In this document: one piece after another, positions 24,402 to 34,558 of the stretch | Layout: the number at the start of each line of letters is the position of its first letter | Position numbering within the stretch: the first letter of the stretch is position 1 | DNA from: Bauldia sp963759235 | GTDB lineage: Bacteria > Pseudomonadota > Alphaproteobacteria > Rhizobiales > Kaistiaceae | Length of the DNA stretch: 64,000 nt | Direction: 5' to 3' | NCBI GenBank assembly: GCA_963759235.1 | Contig: CAVWYO010000009.1 | Location: forward strand, 62,001-126,000 | Translations under genes and position numbers: made by a program | Notes under the pieces: generated by a model | Told to the model about the DNA's origin: nothing | What the model saw: only the letters and a program-made list of their open reading frames with translations | Databases searched by the model: none

Positions 24402-27400
24402 CTAGATCAATATCTGCAAGCGATGTGTCCCGCAGTCCAGCGGAACGCGGAGTCGGCCCAAAGCGTAGTCGATATCAGCGCCGTCGAGAACGGCTTGCCG
24501 GGTGTCGCCGCGGGACACGAAAATCTCATACTCCGTCGATCCGGCGGTTACGCTTGCTTCGAACCCGGGCCAGGCGGTGGGAATGCAGGGATCGATAACC
24601 AGAAACCCGCCCTCTCGCCTGATACCCAGGATGCCCTCGACCCCGGCGCGGTACATCCACCCGGCCGAGCCCGTGTACCAGGTCCAGCCGCCGCGGCCGA
24701 CGTGAGGCGGGACAGAATAGACGTCGGCGGCGACGACGTACGGCTCGACCTTGTAGCGTTCGACGGCGTCGAGCGTGCGGGCATGGTTGATCGGGTTGAG
24801 TAAGGCGAAGAGAGAGGCGGCCTTCTCGGTCTCGGCCAACTGCGCAAAGGCGAGAATCGCCCACATGGCGGCGTGGCTGTATTGCCCGCCGTTTTCACGA
24901 ACCCCCGGTGGGTAGCCTCGGATGTAGCCGGGGTCGAGCGGCGTCTTGTCGAAGGGAGGCCAGAACAAAAGGGCCAGGCCATCGTCGTCGCGGACCAGAT
25001 TCGACCAGACCGACGCCATCGCCTTGCCGGCCCGCTCCGGATCGCCGGCGCCTGACAGGACGGCCCACGATTGGGCGATCGAGTCGATGCGGCATTCCTC
25101 GTTCATCCTGGAGCCAAGCCACGTGCCGTCGTCGAACGTCGCGCGGCGATACCACGCGCCATCCCACGCCTTTCGGTCGAGTGCCAGCTTTACCGAGGCG
25201 GCATGCGCCAACCACCGGCCAGCGCGTTCCCGGTCGAAGGTTTCTGCCAGCGGCGCGAACAGCTCAATGGTGCGGACCAGCAGCCAGGCCAGCCATACGC
25301 TTTCACCCCGGCCGGCTTCGCCGACGCGGTTCATGCCATCGTTCCAGTCGCCGGTACCGATCAATGGCAGACCGTGTTCGCCAGTGAGCTCGATGCATTG
25401 GTCGATACCGCGGGCGCAGTGCTCGAAGAGGGTTGCCGTCTCGTGTGCGACCATCGGCTGGAAGAATGCGTCATGCTCGCCGGGCGCAAGCTGTGGTCCC
25501 TCGAGAAACGGTATCATCTCGTTTAGGATCGCGGCGTCGCCCGAGGCGCCGATATACGTCGCGGTCGCGAAGGCGAGCCAGACGCGGTCGTCCGATATCC
25601 GCGTCCGTACGCCCTGGCCGGAATGCGGCAGCCACCAATGCTGCACGTCGCCCTCGAGGAATTGCCGGGCGGCGGCGCGCAGGATGTGGTGCCGCGTCTC
25701 CTCCGGGCTGGCGAAGACCAGGGCCATGCCGTCCTGAAGCTGGTCGCGGAAGCCGAAGGCGCCGCTCGCCTGATAGAAGCCCGAGCGTGCCCGGATACGG
25801 CATGCCAGGGTCTGATAGAGCAGCCAGCCGTTGAGCATGATGTCCATCGCACGGTCCGGTGTCTTCACCTGAACCGATCCCAGGAGCGCCTTCCAACAGT
25901 CGGTGACCTCTCGAAGAACCGCGTCGAGATCGATCGCGCGATAGCGGGTGATCAATGAGCGCGCGTCCTCTACGGATGGGCATTGCCCGACAAACGACAC
26001 GACCTCGATCGTCGCGCCGACGCCTAGTTCGATCACCTTTTGCAGCGCCGCGCAGGGGTCGAGTCCCGCACCGGCAGCTCCCGACAACGATCCGCTTCCG
26101 ACAAGGGCCGCGGGTGCGGCGGGGCCGCCGCTGCGTCCAAGGAACTCCGTCCGATCAGCGGTCCAGGACGACTGGCGACCGGCAAGATCGGCGAACGCGA
26201 CCCGATTGCCGAACGCGGCGCTCCACCTATTGCGGGCCAGCAGCGCACCCGTCTCCGCATCGATCTCCGTCGCGACGAAGGGCGCAGACGCGCCGCGCGA
26301 TGTGCCCAGGACCCACTCGGCATAAGCGGTGACCGAGAGCCGGCGGGGCATTCCGGAGAGATTGTGCAGCGTCAGGCGCGAGATCTTGATCGGATCGGCG
26401 AGCGGCACATACTCCAGCAACTCGAGGCCGATGCCGTTCGCCTCGTGCGCGAACCGGCTGTAGCCGAAGCCGTGGCGCGCGACATAGACGCCACCGTCAC
26501 GGATCGGCGCCGCCGTCGCAGTCCAGAGGGCGCCCGTCGTTTCGTCACGCACATAGATCGCCTCCCCCGGGGGATTCGAGACGGGATCGTTCGACCAAGG
26601 CGTCAGTTGGTTCTCGCGGCTGTTTTCCGACCATGTATAGCCACTGCCTTCCGCTGCTGCCTGGAAGCCGAAATCGGCGTTAGCGATGACATTGATCCAC
26701 GGCGCCGGCGTCGTCTCCTCGCCACGCAGGACCGTGACATACTCACGGCCATCCTTGCCGAAACCACCGAGTCCGTTGAAGAATTCGAGGTCACGTGGGG
26801 TGTCCGTCGGTTGCGACGACGGGTTCGTCGGCTGCGTTCGGCGCTCCTGGGCACGCCGCGTCGGCGATTTGGGAAACCGGGCGAACTGATCGGCCATCGG
26901 CCCGCGCCGGGCGAACACCACGACACGGGCGACCGAATCAAGCAACGCCCGGACCGCGGCGCTGGTCATGTCAGCGCGAAGCACGTGGACCGAGCCCTGC
27001 GCCAGGTCCTCACCGAGGCGCGGGCGTGATTGGCTGCTTCGTACCGCCGTTTCGATCGCGACCTGGAGATCCTGGGCGTAGGACGATGCGCGTTCGTTGA
27101 TGATGACGAGGTCGACCGCAAGGCGCTTCATCCGCCAATACTCGTGGGCGCGCAGCATTTGGCGCACTTGCGCGATATCGGCGACATCGTCGATCCGCAG
27201 GAGAACGATCGGCAGATCGCCGGAGATGCCATTCGCCCACAGGCCGGACTGGGGGCCCGCTCCGCGGACGATGGCATCGGAGGATGGCCGAAAGCGGCTG
27301 TCTGCGTAGATGATCGCCGCGGCGAGGCGTTGAAAGTCGGCGGCCTCCTCCGCTTTGGTGTCGAGATGGCGAAGCTGGACCTGGGCCTGGGTCCAGGCCA

Positions 27401-30400
27401 GCGTCTTCGCGCGGCCGAAGGCGCTGCGGTCGTGGTGCTTGTCGATACTGTCCAGGAGTTCCGCTCGGGACGAGGCGACCACCGTCCAGAAGGCCACCCG
27501 CGCCACCTTTCCCGCCGGCACCACCACTGTTTGCCGCAGCGAGAAGACCGGGTCGAGGACCGTCCCGACAGTGTTGGAGAGAGGCCGCCCGTCAACCATC
27601 GCCGCGGCCGTGGCGACCGTGCGGCCGCGGCCGACGAAACGCGCGCGGTCGGACTCGTATTGCGCATCGTCGGCGATATCGCCTTCAACCACGGCAAAAT
27701 GAGCAGCCCACACCGGCACCTCGCCGGGCGAACGTCGGCGGCGTGTCGCGACCAGTGCGCCATATTCGGAGAGATACTCGGTCTCGACGAACATCTTGGC
27801 GAATGTGGGATGCGCGTTGTCGGCGGCCGGTGTCGTCAGGACGACTTCGGCGTAGGAGGTGAGCGCGATCTCACGCTTGCTCCGGCCGGAGTTGACCAGC
27901 GAAACGCGTCGAACCTCGCAATCGTCCTCGCCGGAGACAAGGATGTCCATGATCGTGGTGAGTGTGCCGTTTCGGCTGCAGAACTCGGCGCGATCCTCGC
28001 TGAACACGACCTCGTCGTACTCCGGGGTGCCTCCCACCGGCTGTGCTCCGGCCGACCAGACATCCCCGCTCTGGACGTCCCGAAGGAAGACGAAGGAGCC
28101 GCAATCGTCACGGGTCGCGTCCTCGCGCCATCGTGTCACGGCGATGTCGCGCCAGCGGCTGTATCCTGCGCCGGCGGCAGTGAGCATCACCGCGTAGCGC
28201 CCGTTCGACAAGAGATGCGTTACTGGCGGACCATTGGTCACCGCTCTCAACCGGCGCGATTCCGACGGATCAGCGCCGGTTTCGGTGGCGGCGACTCTGA
28301 CCTCTACGGCGTGCGGGACGGCGACCGGGATATTTCGCGGCATGCGCTCCTGGAGCAGAAGCTCGCTGGCCTGGATCATCGGTTCGCGGTGGAAGCGGGT
28401 GCGCATCAAGCCGTGCTGAAGGGTATTTGCGATGGCCACGATGGTCATGCCCTGGTGGTGGGCCATGTAGTTGCGGATGATGGCGACGGTATTGTCGTCG
28501 GGAAGGCGCGAGCGCGTGAAGTCGAGCGCCTCGTAGAAGCCGTATCGTCCGGACGCCCCCATACTGGCAAGATGGGCAAAGTTCCCTATCGCCCCCCGGG
28601 GGTCCACCATCGCCGCCAGCCCGGTTGCATAGGGGGCGACAACGACGTTCTCCGCGAGACCGCGCTTGAGGCCAAGGCCAGGAACGCCGAAATTGGAATA
28701 CTGGTAGGTGAACTCCAGGTCGCGCGCGTTGTAGGCGGATTCCGAGATACCCCACGGAATTTTCAGCGTTTTCGCATAGGACTGCTGGCGCGCCACGACC
28801 AAGCGATTGGTCTGTTCAAGCAGGCTGCCGACCGGCGCCCGCATCACCAGCGCCGGCATGAGATATTCGAACATCGAACCTGACCAGGAGATCAGGGCGG
28901 TTCCGCTCCCAAGCGGAGTCGCGGACCGGCCGAGGCGAAACCAGTGACGCGTCGGGACATCGCCCTTGGCGATGGCGAACAGGCTGGCAAGACGCGCTTC
29001 AGATGCCAGGAGGTCGTAGCAGCTCGGGTCAAGACTGTCGTCGGCACGGGAATAACCGATCGACAGAAGCTTCCTCTGGGGGTCGAGGAGAAAAGCGAAA
29101 TCCATCGCCACTGCCATTTCGCGGGCGATGTTGGCGAGCGCGTTCAGCCGGTTCCTCAAAAGGTGTGGCGCTTCGGCGATCTGGACCAGATCGCGGCTCT
29201 TTTCCGCCGCCTCGCGACCGATGGCTTCGATCCAGAACACCAGATCAGGAGCGCCCTCATCAATGGTGGCGGGCAGCATGTCACCCGCCGCCTTGGCGGC
29301 CTTGTCGGCTAGCCGCTTCAACGTCGGCAAGAGAGCGACCAGCGCTTGCGTCCCTCGCAGATGAGTTTCGATTTCCACCAGAACAGATTCAAGGTGCCGC
29401 CGCCGCTCACCGTCGCTCAGCGGGAAGACGTCGAGAGCCTCGCGCGCCAGGGCGGCATTGTCCGCCATCCCACGCCGGGCATCTGACGCCGAAAGACTTG
29501 TCGTCCACTCATCGCACGCGTTGGCAACGGCGATCAGGTGGCCGGCGAGATTGCCACTGTCCACGGATGAGACATAAGCCGGGTCGAGTGGACGAAGGTC
29601 GCGTACGTCATACCAGTTGAAGAAGTGGCCGTTGAAGCGCTGAAGCTTCAGCATGGAGCCGAAAGCCGCCTCGAGTCGCTCAACGGTTTCCGAGGTTGCC
29701 GCCCAGCCGAAGTCCCGCGCGGCAACCGCCGACAGAAGGTAGAGGCCGATGTTGGTCGGCGACGTCCGAAAGGCGACGACCGGTTTCGGATCCTCCTGGA
29801 AATTGTCAGGTGGCAGCATGTTGGTAGCCGGCGTGACGAAGGTTTCGAAGAAGCGCCAGGTGCGACGGGCGATCAGCCTCAGGTAGCGGGAATCGGACTC
29901 CGATAGCGTGAGCCGCGGCGCGGCGGTCGGCAGCCGGCTGACGCGGAGCGCGATAGCCGGCGCCGCCAGCCAGCACACGGCGAATGGCAAAGCGATCGGC
30001 CATGACGAAGGCGATAGCAGGATCACCGCCGTCGCCATCACTAGGCCGAGTAAGACGCCACCCGCCATCCTCCGATAGAAGCCGCCAAGGTCCAGGCGGG
30101 GACTGGCCGTCGACTGCGCCGCCGTCATCCATTCGAGAAGGTGGCGATGGGTGATGAACAATCGCACCAGCGTTCTTGATATAGCGTCGCCCATCCGCCA
30201 GGCTTGATCCGCCAAAAAGGCAACCGACAAACAGGTTTGTGCGGCAGAGAGCTTTAGATCGCCGGCCACGGCGGCGAGATGGTTGCGAATGCGAATGCCC
30301 CGGCGACGGGGAACCGCAGTCAGCAGGCTCGGGAGGAATGCGGGGATGGCGATGGTAGCAAGGACGAGGGCCGTACCGGCAAGGGCCGAAGGCAACGGAA

Positions 30401-32900
30401 CCAGCCAACAGAGGCCGAGCGCCGCCAGAGTGAATGGGGACACCGACGACCGCCGTAGATTATCCAACAGCTTACCTCGGCCGACCGGTGGGATTGCGAA
30501 ACGTCCGACCGGGGACCCCAGAATCCAGGGCAGCAATTGCCAGTCGCCGCGCGTCCAGCGATGCAGACGCCTGGCGGTGACATCGTAGCGCGCCGGAAAC
30601 TCCTCAATCACCTCGACATCGGAAGCGAGGCCGGCACGGGCGAAAATCCCTTCGAACAAATCGTGGCTGAGCAACGCGTTCTCCGGCGCGCGGCCAGCGA
30701 GAGCAGCCTCGAATGCATCGACGTCGTAGATACCCTTGCCGGCATAGGAACCTTCGCCGAAGAGATCCTGGTAGACATCCGAGACTGCGGCCGCATAGGG
30801 ATCGAGGCCGCCGGGCGAGGAGAATACCCTTTGATAGAATGATCCCTCGCGTCCGACAGGCAACGCGGGCGTGACACGCGGCTGGAGGATTGCGTAGCCG
30901 TCGACGACCCGCTGCTCGTGCTCACTGAACTTCGGTCGATTCAACGGATGAGCCATCTTGCCGACAAGGCGAAGCACGGTATCTCGCGTCAGCCTAGTAT
31001 CGGCATCGAGGGTAATGACGTAGCGCACATCGGCCGGCACCTTCGGCAGGTCCCCGGCGACGGCGATGAAGGTGGTGTCGGTGGCGCCGCGCAGAAGCCG
31101 ATTCAGCTCATGCAGCTTCCCCCTCTTGCGTTCCCATCCCATCCATTTTCCCTCGCCCGGATTGAAGACGCGGCGCCTGTGCAGGAGGAGGAAGCGGTCT
31201 CCGGCGGGGCCAGGTCCATGGCGGGCGTTGAGGCGACGGATCGCCTGGGCGGCGACACTGAGCAAATGCGCGTCGGTGCTGAGAACCTCCTCGTCGGCAT
31301 CAATCCCGTCCGACACAAGCGCAAAGGAAAGATCGCCCACGGCACATGCGAGATAATGCACTTCGAGCAGCTCGATCTGCTCGACAAGGTCGGCTTCACT
31401 GGTCAGAAGCGTGGGTACTGCGACAAGCGTTCTCAGCGAAGGCGGTACTCCCCCAACGAGTTCGAGGCTCGGCAGCGCTGCCGCGCCAAAGCTCCAGGTG
31501 ATCGCGCGATTGACCAGCGCGGTCGCAAGCTCGCTCGCCGGCACGAAACCCACGAGAATGAAGAGCACGAGCCATCCGGGGAAGAGTCCAGGCGTCCACA
31601 GGGCCGAGACGGCAAGCGCCAGCAACGCCGCTGCGACGATCAGGATCGCCCCGACATAGCCGCCGATGCCGAGCCGGATGTTCATTCGGCTGACCCGCAG
31701 CCGCAACGGGAGTCTGAACCCGATGCGACGCTCGAGGCCCGCACGACCGGCTGCGGTCAAATGATAGCCGGGATCGCCGAGGCGCCTGGCTTCCGTCACG
31801 TCCGGAGCGTCCACCACGGCAAGGCGCGCGGCGTCGAGTGCGTGATCGGTCACCTCGAGTTCCGTGAATGACGACCCGCGGGCGAGTTGCTCGACGGCAC
31901 TCCGGTAGAGGTTGCGGGTCGGGAAATCCATAGCCGCGAAGTCGCTGTTCGCACGCAGTTGCCCGTCGACTGGACTGACGCTTTCGAACCAGTCGGCCCA
32001 GTCGATGTCGGAGACGAGCCGCATGCTGGCGATGATGTTGCGCACCGTCACATTGGACGAGCCCTGTCTGCGCTGGGCATGCTCCACGACATCGTTGATC
32101 GAACTACCTTGAAATCCGAGCCGCTCCTCCAGCCAGCCCAGCGCGGGCATCGTGCGGGGATCGATGTCTCTCAGCCTCTTGGCGAGCTGCGCGGCGAAGA
32201 TCTCCGGCAAGGGGCCGGGCTCACGGCTTGCAATATCCGACTCGAGCGCGGAACGAGCATGCCCTTGCTCGAGCAGGCGGTCGGCGACCGCATCGGCATC
32301 CGCGCGCCCACTGCGCCCGACCGTGATCTGATCAGCGAGACGTCGCAGGTTTTCGACGAGAACGATACGCAGCGTGATCGCCACGGCCCACAATTCACCG
32401 ATCGTCAGCGGCTGTATCCGCTGATAGGCGAGGACGAACCGACGCAGGGCGTGCGGGTCGAAGTGACTATCAGTGTGGGCGACAAACGCCCATGCGAGCC
32501 CAAAGACCCTGGGATACCCCGCAAAGGGGCCTGCCGCCAGTTTCGGCAGCAACCTGTAGTAGCCGGGAGGCAGGTCGTTCCGAATCTCGCGAACTTGGCT
32601 TTCGACCAGGTGGTAGTTGTCGAGAAGCCATTCCGCGGCAGGAACCACGCCCCTGTCGCTCTCCACCTCGAGGGCACTGGCCCTGTAAGCAGCGAGCAGC
32701 ACCGCCGCATTGTCGTTGAGTCGGGTCTTGAGGGGAACGACGGAGGGTGGCCTAGTCGTGATCGGCTGGGACGCCGCCAAGCTTTCGGCGTGCCGCTCAA
32801 GTCGCTCGACGCTGAAAAGCTCCTCTCGCACCGGCGACCGATTGTCCCACGGGGGGGATGACAAGCGCTTTCCCAAGGCATGACGAAGGAGCGAGGTCAT
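24402..32900 (-). CDS. ndvB: Cyclic beta-1,2-glucan synthase
   Basis: 2832 residues, the normal length for NdvB/ChvB/Cgs. The ATG at 32900 has AAGGA 5 nt upstream. An N-terminal cytoplasmic region is followed by helices at about 405-460, the GT84 glycosyltransferase core (YVITLDADTRLTRDTVLRLV, later RLHRWTRGDWQLLPWI), and more helices at about 815-990. A central glucoamylase-like region (DUF3131 type) follows. The C-terminal third is a GH94 phosphorylase-like module with GTGDWNDGMNRVGE, which sets glucan length. The protein initiates, extends, trims and cyclises beta-1,2-glucans at the inner membrane. These periplasmic glucans matter for osmoadaptation and host interaction in Hyphomicrobiales. 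No frameshift is seen across 8.5 kb. Confidence 0.97.
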   Translation of the reverse strand: MTSLLRHALGKRLSSPPWDNRSPVREELFSVERLERHAESLAASQPITTRPPSVVPLKTRLNDNAAVLLAAYRASALEVESDRGVVPAAEWLLDNYHLVESQVREIRNDLPPGYYRLLPKLAAGPFAGYPRVFGLAWAFVAHTDSHFDPHALRRFVLAYQRIQPLTIGELWAVAITLRIVLVENLRRLADQITVGRSGRADADAVADRLLEQGHARSALESDIASREPGPLPEIFAAQLAKRLRDIDPRTMPALGWLEERLGFQGSSINDVVEHAQRRQGSSNVTVRNIIASMRLVSDIDWADWFESVSPVDGQLRANSDFAAMDFPTRNLYRSAVEQLARGSSFTELEVTDHALDAARLAVVDAPDVTEARRLGDPGYHLTAAGRAGLERRIGFRLPLRLRVSRMNIRLGIGGYVGAILIVAAALLALAVSALWTPGLFPGWLVLFILVGFVPASELATALVNRAITWSFGAAALPSLELVGGVPPSLRTLVAVPTLLTSEADLVEQIELLEVHYLACAVGDLSFALVSDGIDADEEVLSTDAHLLSVAAQAIRRLNARHGPGPAGDRFLLLHRRRVFNPGEGKWMGWERKRGKLHELNRLLRGATDTTFIAVAGDLPKVPADVRYVITLDADTRLTRDTVLRLVGKMAHPLNRPKFSEHEQRVVDGYAILQPRVTPALPVGREGSFYQRVFSSPGGLDPYAAAVSDVYQDLFGEGSYAGKGIYDVDAFEAALAGRAPENALLSHDLFEGIFARAGLASDVEVIEEFPARYDVTARRLHRWTRGDWQLLPWILGSPVGRFAIPPVGRGKLLDNLRRSSVSPFTLAALGLCWLVPLPSALAGTALVLATIAIPAFLPSLLTAVPRRRGIRIRNHLAAVAGDLKLSAAQTCLSVAFLADQAWRMGDAISRTLVRLFITHRHLLEWMTAAQSTASPRLDLGGFYRRMAGGVLLGLVMATAVILLSPSSWPIALPFAVCWLAAPAIALRVSRLPTAAPRLTLSESDSRYLRLIARRTWRFFETFVTPATNMLPPDNFQEDPKPVVAFRTSPTNIGLYLLSAVAARDFGWAATSETVERLEAAFGSMLKLQRFNGHFFNWYDVRDLRPLDPAYVSSVDSGNLAGHLIAVANACDEWTTSLSASDARRGMADNAALAREALDVFPLSDGERRRHLESVLVEIETHLRGTQALVALLPTLKRLADKAAKAAGDMLPATIDEGAPDLVFWIEAIGREAAEKSRDLVQIAEAPHLLRNRLNALANIAREMAVAMDFAFLLDPQRKLLSIGYSRADDSLDPSCYDLLASEARLASLFAIAKGDVPTRHWFRLGRSATPLGSGTALISWSGSMFEYLMPALVMRAPVGSLLEQTNRLVVARQQSYAKTLKIPWGISESAYNARDLEFTYQYSNFGVPGLGLKRGLAENVVVAPYATGLAAMVDPRGAIGNFAHLASMGASGRYGFYEALDFTRSRLPDDNTVAIIRNYMAHHQGMTIVAIANTLQHGLMRTRFHREPMIQASELLLQERMPRNIPVAVPHAVEVRVAATETGADPSESRRLRAVTNGPPVTHLLSNGRYAVMLTAAGAGYSRWRDIAVTRWREDATRDDCGSFVFLRDVQSGDVWSAGAQPVGGTPEYDEVVFSEDRAEFCSRNGTLTTIMDILVSGEDDCEVRRVSLVNSGRSKREIALTSYAEVVLTTPAADNAHPTFAKMFVETEYLSEYGALVATRRRRSPGEVPVWAAHFAVVEGDIADDAQYESDRARFVGRGRTVATAAAMVDGRPLSNTVGTVLDPVFSLRQTVVVPAGKVARVAFWTVVASSRAELLDSIDKHHDRSAFGRAKTLAWTQAQVQLRHLDTKAEEAADFQRLAAAIIYADSRFRPSSDAIVRGAGPQSGLWANGISGDLPIVLLRIDDVADIAQVRQMLRAHEYWRMKRLAVDLVIINERASSYAQDLQVAIETAVRSSQSRPRLGEDLAQGSVHVLRADMTSAAVRALLDSVARVVVFARRGPMADQFARFPKSPTRRAQERRTQPTNPSSQPTDTPRDLEFFNGLGGFGKDGREYVTVLRGEETTPAPWINVIANADFGFQAAAEGSGYTWSENSRENQLTPWSNDPVSNPPGEAIYVRDETTGALWTATAAPIRDGGVYVARHGFGYSRFAHEANGIGLELLEYVPLADPIKISRLTLHNLSGMPRRLSVTAYAEWVLGTSRGASAPFVATEIDAETGALLARNRWSAAFGNRVAFADLAGRQSSWTADRTEFLGRSGGPAAPAALVGSGSLSGAAGAGLDPCAALQKVIELGVGATIEVVSFVGQCPSVEDARSLITRYRAIDLDAVLREVTDCWKALLGSVQVKTPDRAMDIMLNGWLLYQTLACRIRARSGFYQASGAFGFRDQLQDGMALVFASPEETRHHILRAAARQFLEGDVQHWWLPHSGQGVRTRISDDRVWLAFATATYIGASGDAAILNEMIPFLEGPQLAPGEHDAFFQPMVAHETATLFEHCARGIDQCIELTGEHGLPLIGTGDWNDGMNRVGEAGRGESVWLAWLLVRTIELFAPLAETFDRERAGRWLAHAASVKLALDRKAWDGAWYRRATFDDGTWLGSRMNEECRIDSIAQSWAVLSGAGDPERAGKAMASVWSNLVRDDDGLALLFWPPFDKTPLDPGYIRGYPPGVRENGGQYSHAAMWAILAFAQLAETEKAASLFALLNPINHARTLDAVERYKVEPYVVAADVYSVPPHVGRGGWTWYTGSAGWMYRAGVEGILGIRREGGFLVIDPCIPTAWPGFEASVTAGSTEYEIFVSRGDTRQAVLDGADIDYALGRLRVPLDCGTHRLQILI

Positions 32901-33069
32901 GAGTTCCTTTCGTCAGTTGTTCGCGCGCGGGCGGGAGCGAGCCCGATCGAACGTGCCCGGGGTAGCCCGGGCCGATCACGATGCTACCGGCAGGATGTCA
33001 TATGAAAGGGATCGCGTGACCAGCCCTTGGACGGCCCGGCGATCGGTTGTCAGGCCCGGTACAACGTGC

Positions 33070-33384
33070 TCAGTGGCGCCAATCGAAGGTGAGTGGCAAG
33101 TCGCCGGATACGCCCACGTGGGCAATCACTTGCTGCCGGCAGCCGCTTTTCGGAAAACCGGATGCCCAGAAGTTGCCCATCTTCGGTCTGCAGCCGAACG
33201 TCCGTTCGACCGAACACTTTCCTGAGCGCCTCCGCAGGCATTCTGATCTCGCCGCTCGCGGTCACTGCGCCGAACTTTGCGACATAGCCTTCGATCTCGT
33301 AGTCGGCACCACCAATCGTTTGTTCTCCGAGCTTGGGGTCGCCGGTCCCGTGAAGTTCACCAAGGCATGGTCAATTCTCTTCAT
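33070..33384 (-). pseudogene. Small conserved-looking gene with two compensating frameshifts
   Basis: An ATG at 33384 opens with KRIDHALVNF. The expected continuation GTGDPKLGEQTIGG appears only after a one-base shift near 33355. The middle part (ADYEIEGYVAKFGAVTASG, then EIRMPAEALRKVFG and RLQTEDGQLLGIRFSEKRLP) is in that second frame and has no start codon of its own before a GTG at 33265. Near 33125 another shift restores the first frame and gives AHVGVSGDLPLTFDWRH and a stop at 33070. The outer frame is a multiple of three (104 codons). I read this as a degraded hypothetical gene. The ancestral frame is inferred and the family has no known function. Its start overlaps the end of the preceding gene. 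Confidence 0.5.
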
Positions 33385-33658
33385 TTGAGGGCGGCTGCGA
33401 GTGACGCAAATCCTTTGCCAGGGCTGCCTCCAGTTCCCAGGATTCGACCGGTACCAACTGGCGAGTCCGGCTTCCTGCCGAAATGGCGGGCGTGTGCAGC
33501 ATCGTCACCGCGCGCCGATAGGCGAGAAAGGAAATCCCAGCGATCTCTTCTTCGTCGATCGTCAACCGATACGTGCCCGCCGGTTGTGGGCGGTCGAATG
33601 AATCCAGCTTGAACGGATTGTTGAAGGTAACCGTCGACTCGGTGGTCCGGACCGTCAT
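33371..33658 (-). CDS. Small conserved hypothetical protein (95 residues)
   Basis: The protein begins MTVRTTESTVTFNNPFKLDSF-like (TVRTTESTVTF, then FKLDSFDRPQPAGTYRLTIDEE) and continues EEIAGISFLAYRRAVTMLH. I recognise this as a family of roughly 90-residue proteins common in Rhizobiales, beta-rich at the N terminus, with no assigned function. There is no signal peptide or membrane helix. It starts 10 nt after the stop of a 42-residue gene and its end overlaps the frameshifted gene, so the three look like a compact operon. No strong Shine-Dalgarno is seen; translational coupling to the upstream gene is likely. Confidence 0.75.
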   Translation of the reverse strand: MTVRTTESTVTFNNPFKLDSFDRPQPAGTYRLTIDEEEIAGISFLAYRRAVTMLHTPAISAGSRTRQLVPVESWELEAALAKDLRHSQPPSNEEN

Positions 33659-33668
33659 TCGATGCCCG

Positions 33669-33797
33669 TCAGCGCTTGGTCTTGAGGTTGCTGATCCCGA
33701 CCGGCCTTTCCTTGGTCGAGGAGGCCGCGGCGACTTCAGGTTCCTTCTTCTTCGGCTTCCTGATTTCCCGGTTTCCGCGTGTCTGTCCTTTGGCCAT
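33669..33797 (-). CDS. Very small basic protein (42 residues), conserved hypothetical
   Basis: Start ATG at 33797 has a perfect AGGAGG 6 nt upstream. The product reads MAKGQTRGNREIRKPKKKE followed by an alanine/serine patch and ends ISNLKTKR. It is highly basic and probably disordered. Short MAKGQxRGNRExKKPKK proteins recur in Alphaproteobacteria, often near stress genes, without a known role. It heads the small-gene cluster 33797-33070 and lies downstream of the cold-shock gene on the same strand (155-nt gap). Confidence 0.8.
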   Translation of the reverse strand: MAKGQTRGNREIRKPKKKEPEVAAASSTKERPVGISNLKTKR

Positions 33798-33952
33798 GAA
33801 GTCCTCCTGTTGTGACCCGACGTTGGGGCAGGCAGTCAGTGTCTCGCGCCATCGACGAGCCGGCGAGCGACGCGGACTTGAGAGGCCTCAGGCCGGCGGC
33901 ACGCATTGCCGTTCAAGCACGCCCGGAACGACGCCGGATCGCGATGCAGCGA

Positions 33953-34165
33953 TCAGTCAAGAAGCTTGAGGTTGTCGGCGGCCAGCTTGCCGCTCTTCTG
34001 ATCGGACACCAGGTCGAAGCCGATCATTTGGCCTTCGCGCAAGTCATCGATACCGGCCCGTTCGACGGCACTGACGTGGACAAATGCATCGGCGCCGCCG
34101 TCATCCGGCGCAATGAAACCAAAGCCCTTTTGGGCGTTGAACCATTTCACGGTTCCCTTAGCCAT
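33953..34165 (-). CDS. Cold-shock domain protein (CspA family)
   Basis: 70 residues, the standard CspA size. RNP1 (KGFGFIAPDD) and RNP2 (DAFVHVSAVE) are present after the MAKGTVKWFN opening. It should bind single-stranded RNA or DNA as an RNA chaperone. The upstream 268-nt gap on this strand is long enough for a structured cold-shock leader, but I could not define one. The ribosome binding site is poor, which is common for csp genes controlled by leader folding. It is the last clearly intact core-like gene before the mosaic region begins at about 34.4 kb. Confidence 0.95.
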   Translation of the reverse strand: MAKGTVKWFNAQKGFGFIAPDDGGADAFVHVSAVERAGIDDLREGQMIGFDLVSDQKSGKLAADNLKLLD

Positions 34166-34433
34166 CTGGAAAATCTTTCATGAACAGAGCTTGCTTGCCG
34201 CAGTCGCGGACAGTCGAAATCGCGTTGTCAGGAAAGAGTGTCAGCGGCGCCGATACCTTTGGCGCAAGCCGAGTCGTCCGCCCCTCTATCGACGAGTCTT
34301 CAAATGGGAATGCGGCGCGCATACTTCAATAAGCGCGTGAACTATTTTCACTAGCGATCGACACCTTAGTTCCGCCCTGTCGAACGAGGCTGGTGGGAAA
34401 ACAGCGCGTGGTTTTCCGGTGCTGGGGTAAGCT

Positions 34434-34544
34434 ATGGTCAATCTTCGGATTCGTCGCAGCACGACATATCGATACCAGCATCCCGTCGCCCTTGGACCAC
34501 ATCGGCTGATGCTTCGCCCCCGTGAGAGTCCGGATCTTCGCTTG
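34434..34544 (+). pseudogene. 5' stub of a bacterial transglutaminase-like protein gene
   Basis: The ATG at 34434, preceded by GGGGTAAG, encodes MVNLRIRRSTTYRYQHPVAL and then GPHRLMLRPRESPDLRL. This is the typical start of the bacterial transglutaminase N-terminal domain (HSTTYRY ... LGPHRLMLRPR). After about 37 codons the similarity stops and the sequence passes into a serine-recombinase fragment on the opposite strand. The catalytic Cys-His-Asp domain is absent. A full gene would be about 270-300 codons, so nearly 90% has been lost. Confidence 0.7.
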
Positions 34545-34558
34545 ATTTGCAGCGAACT

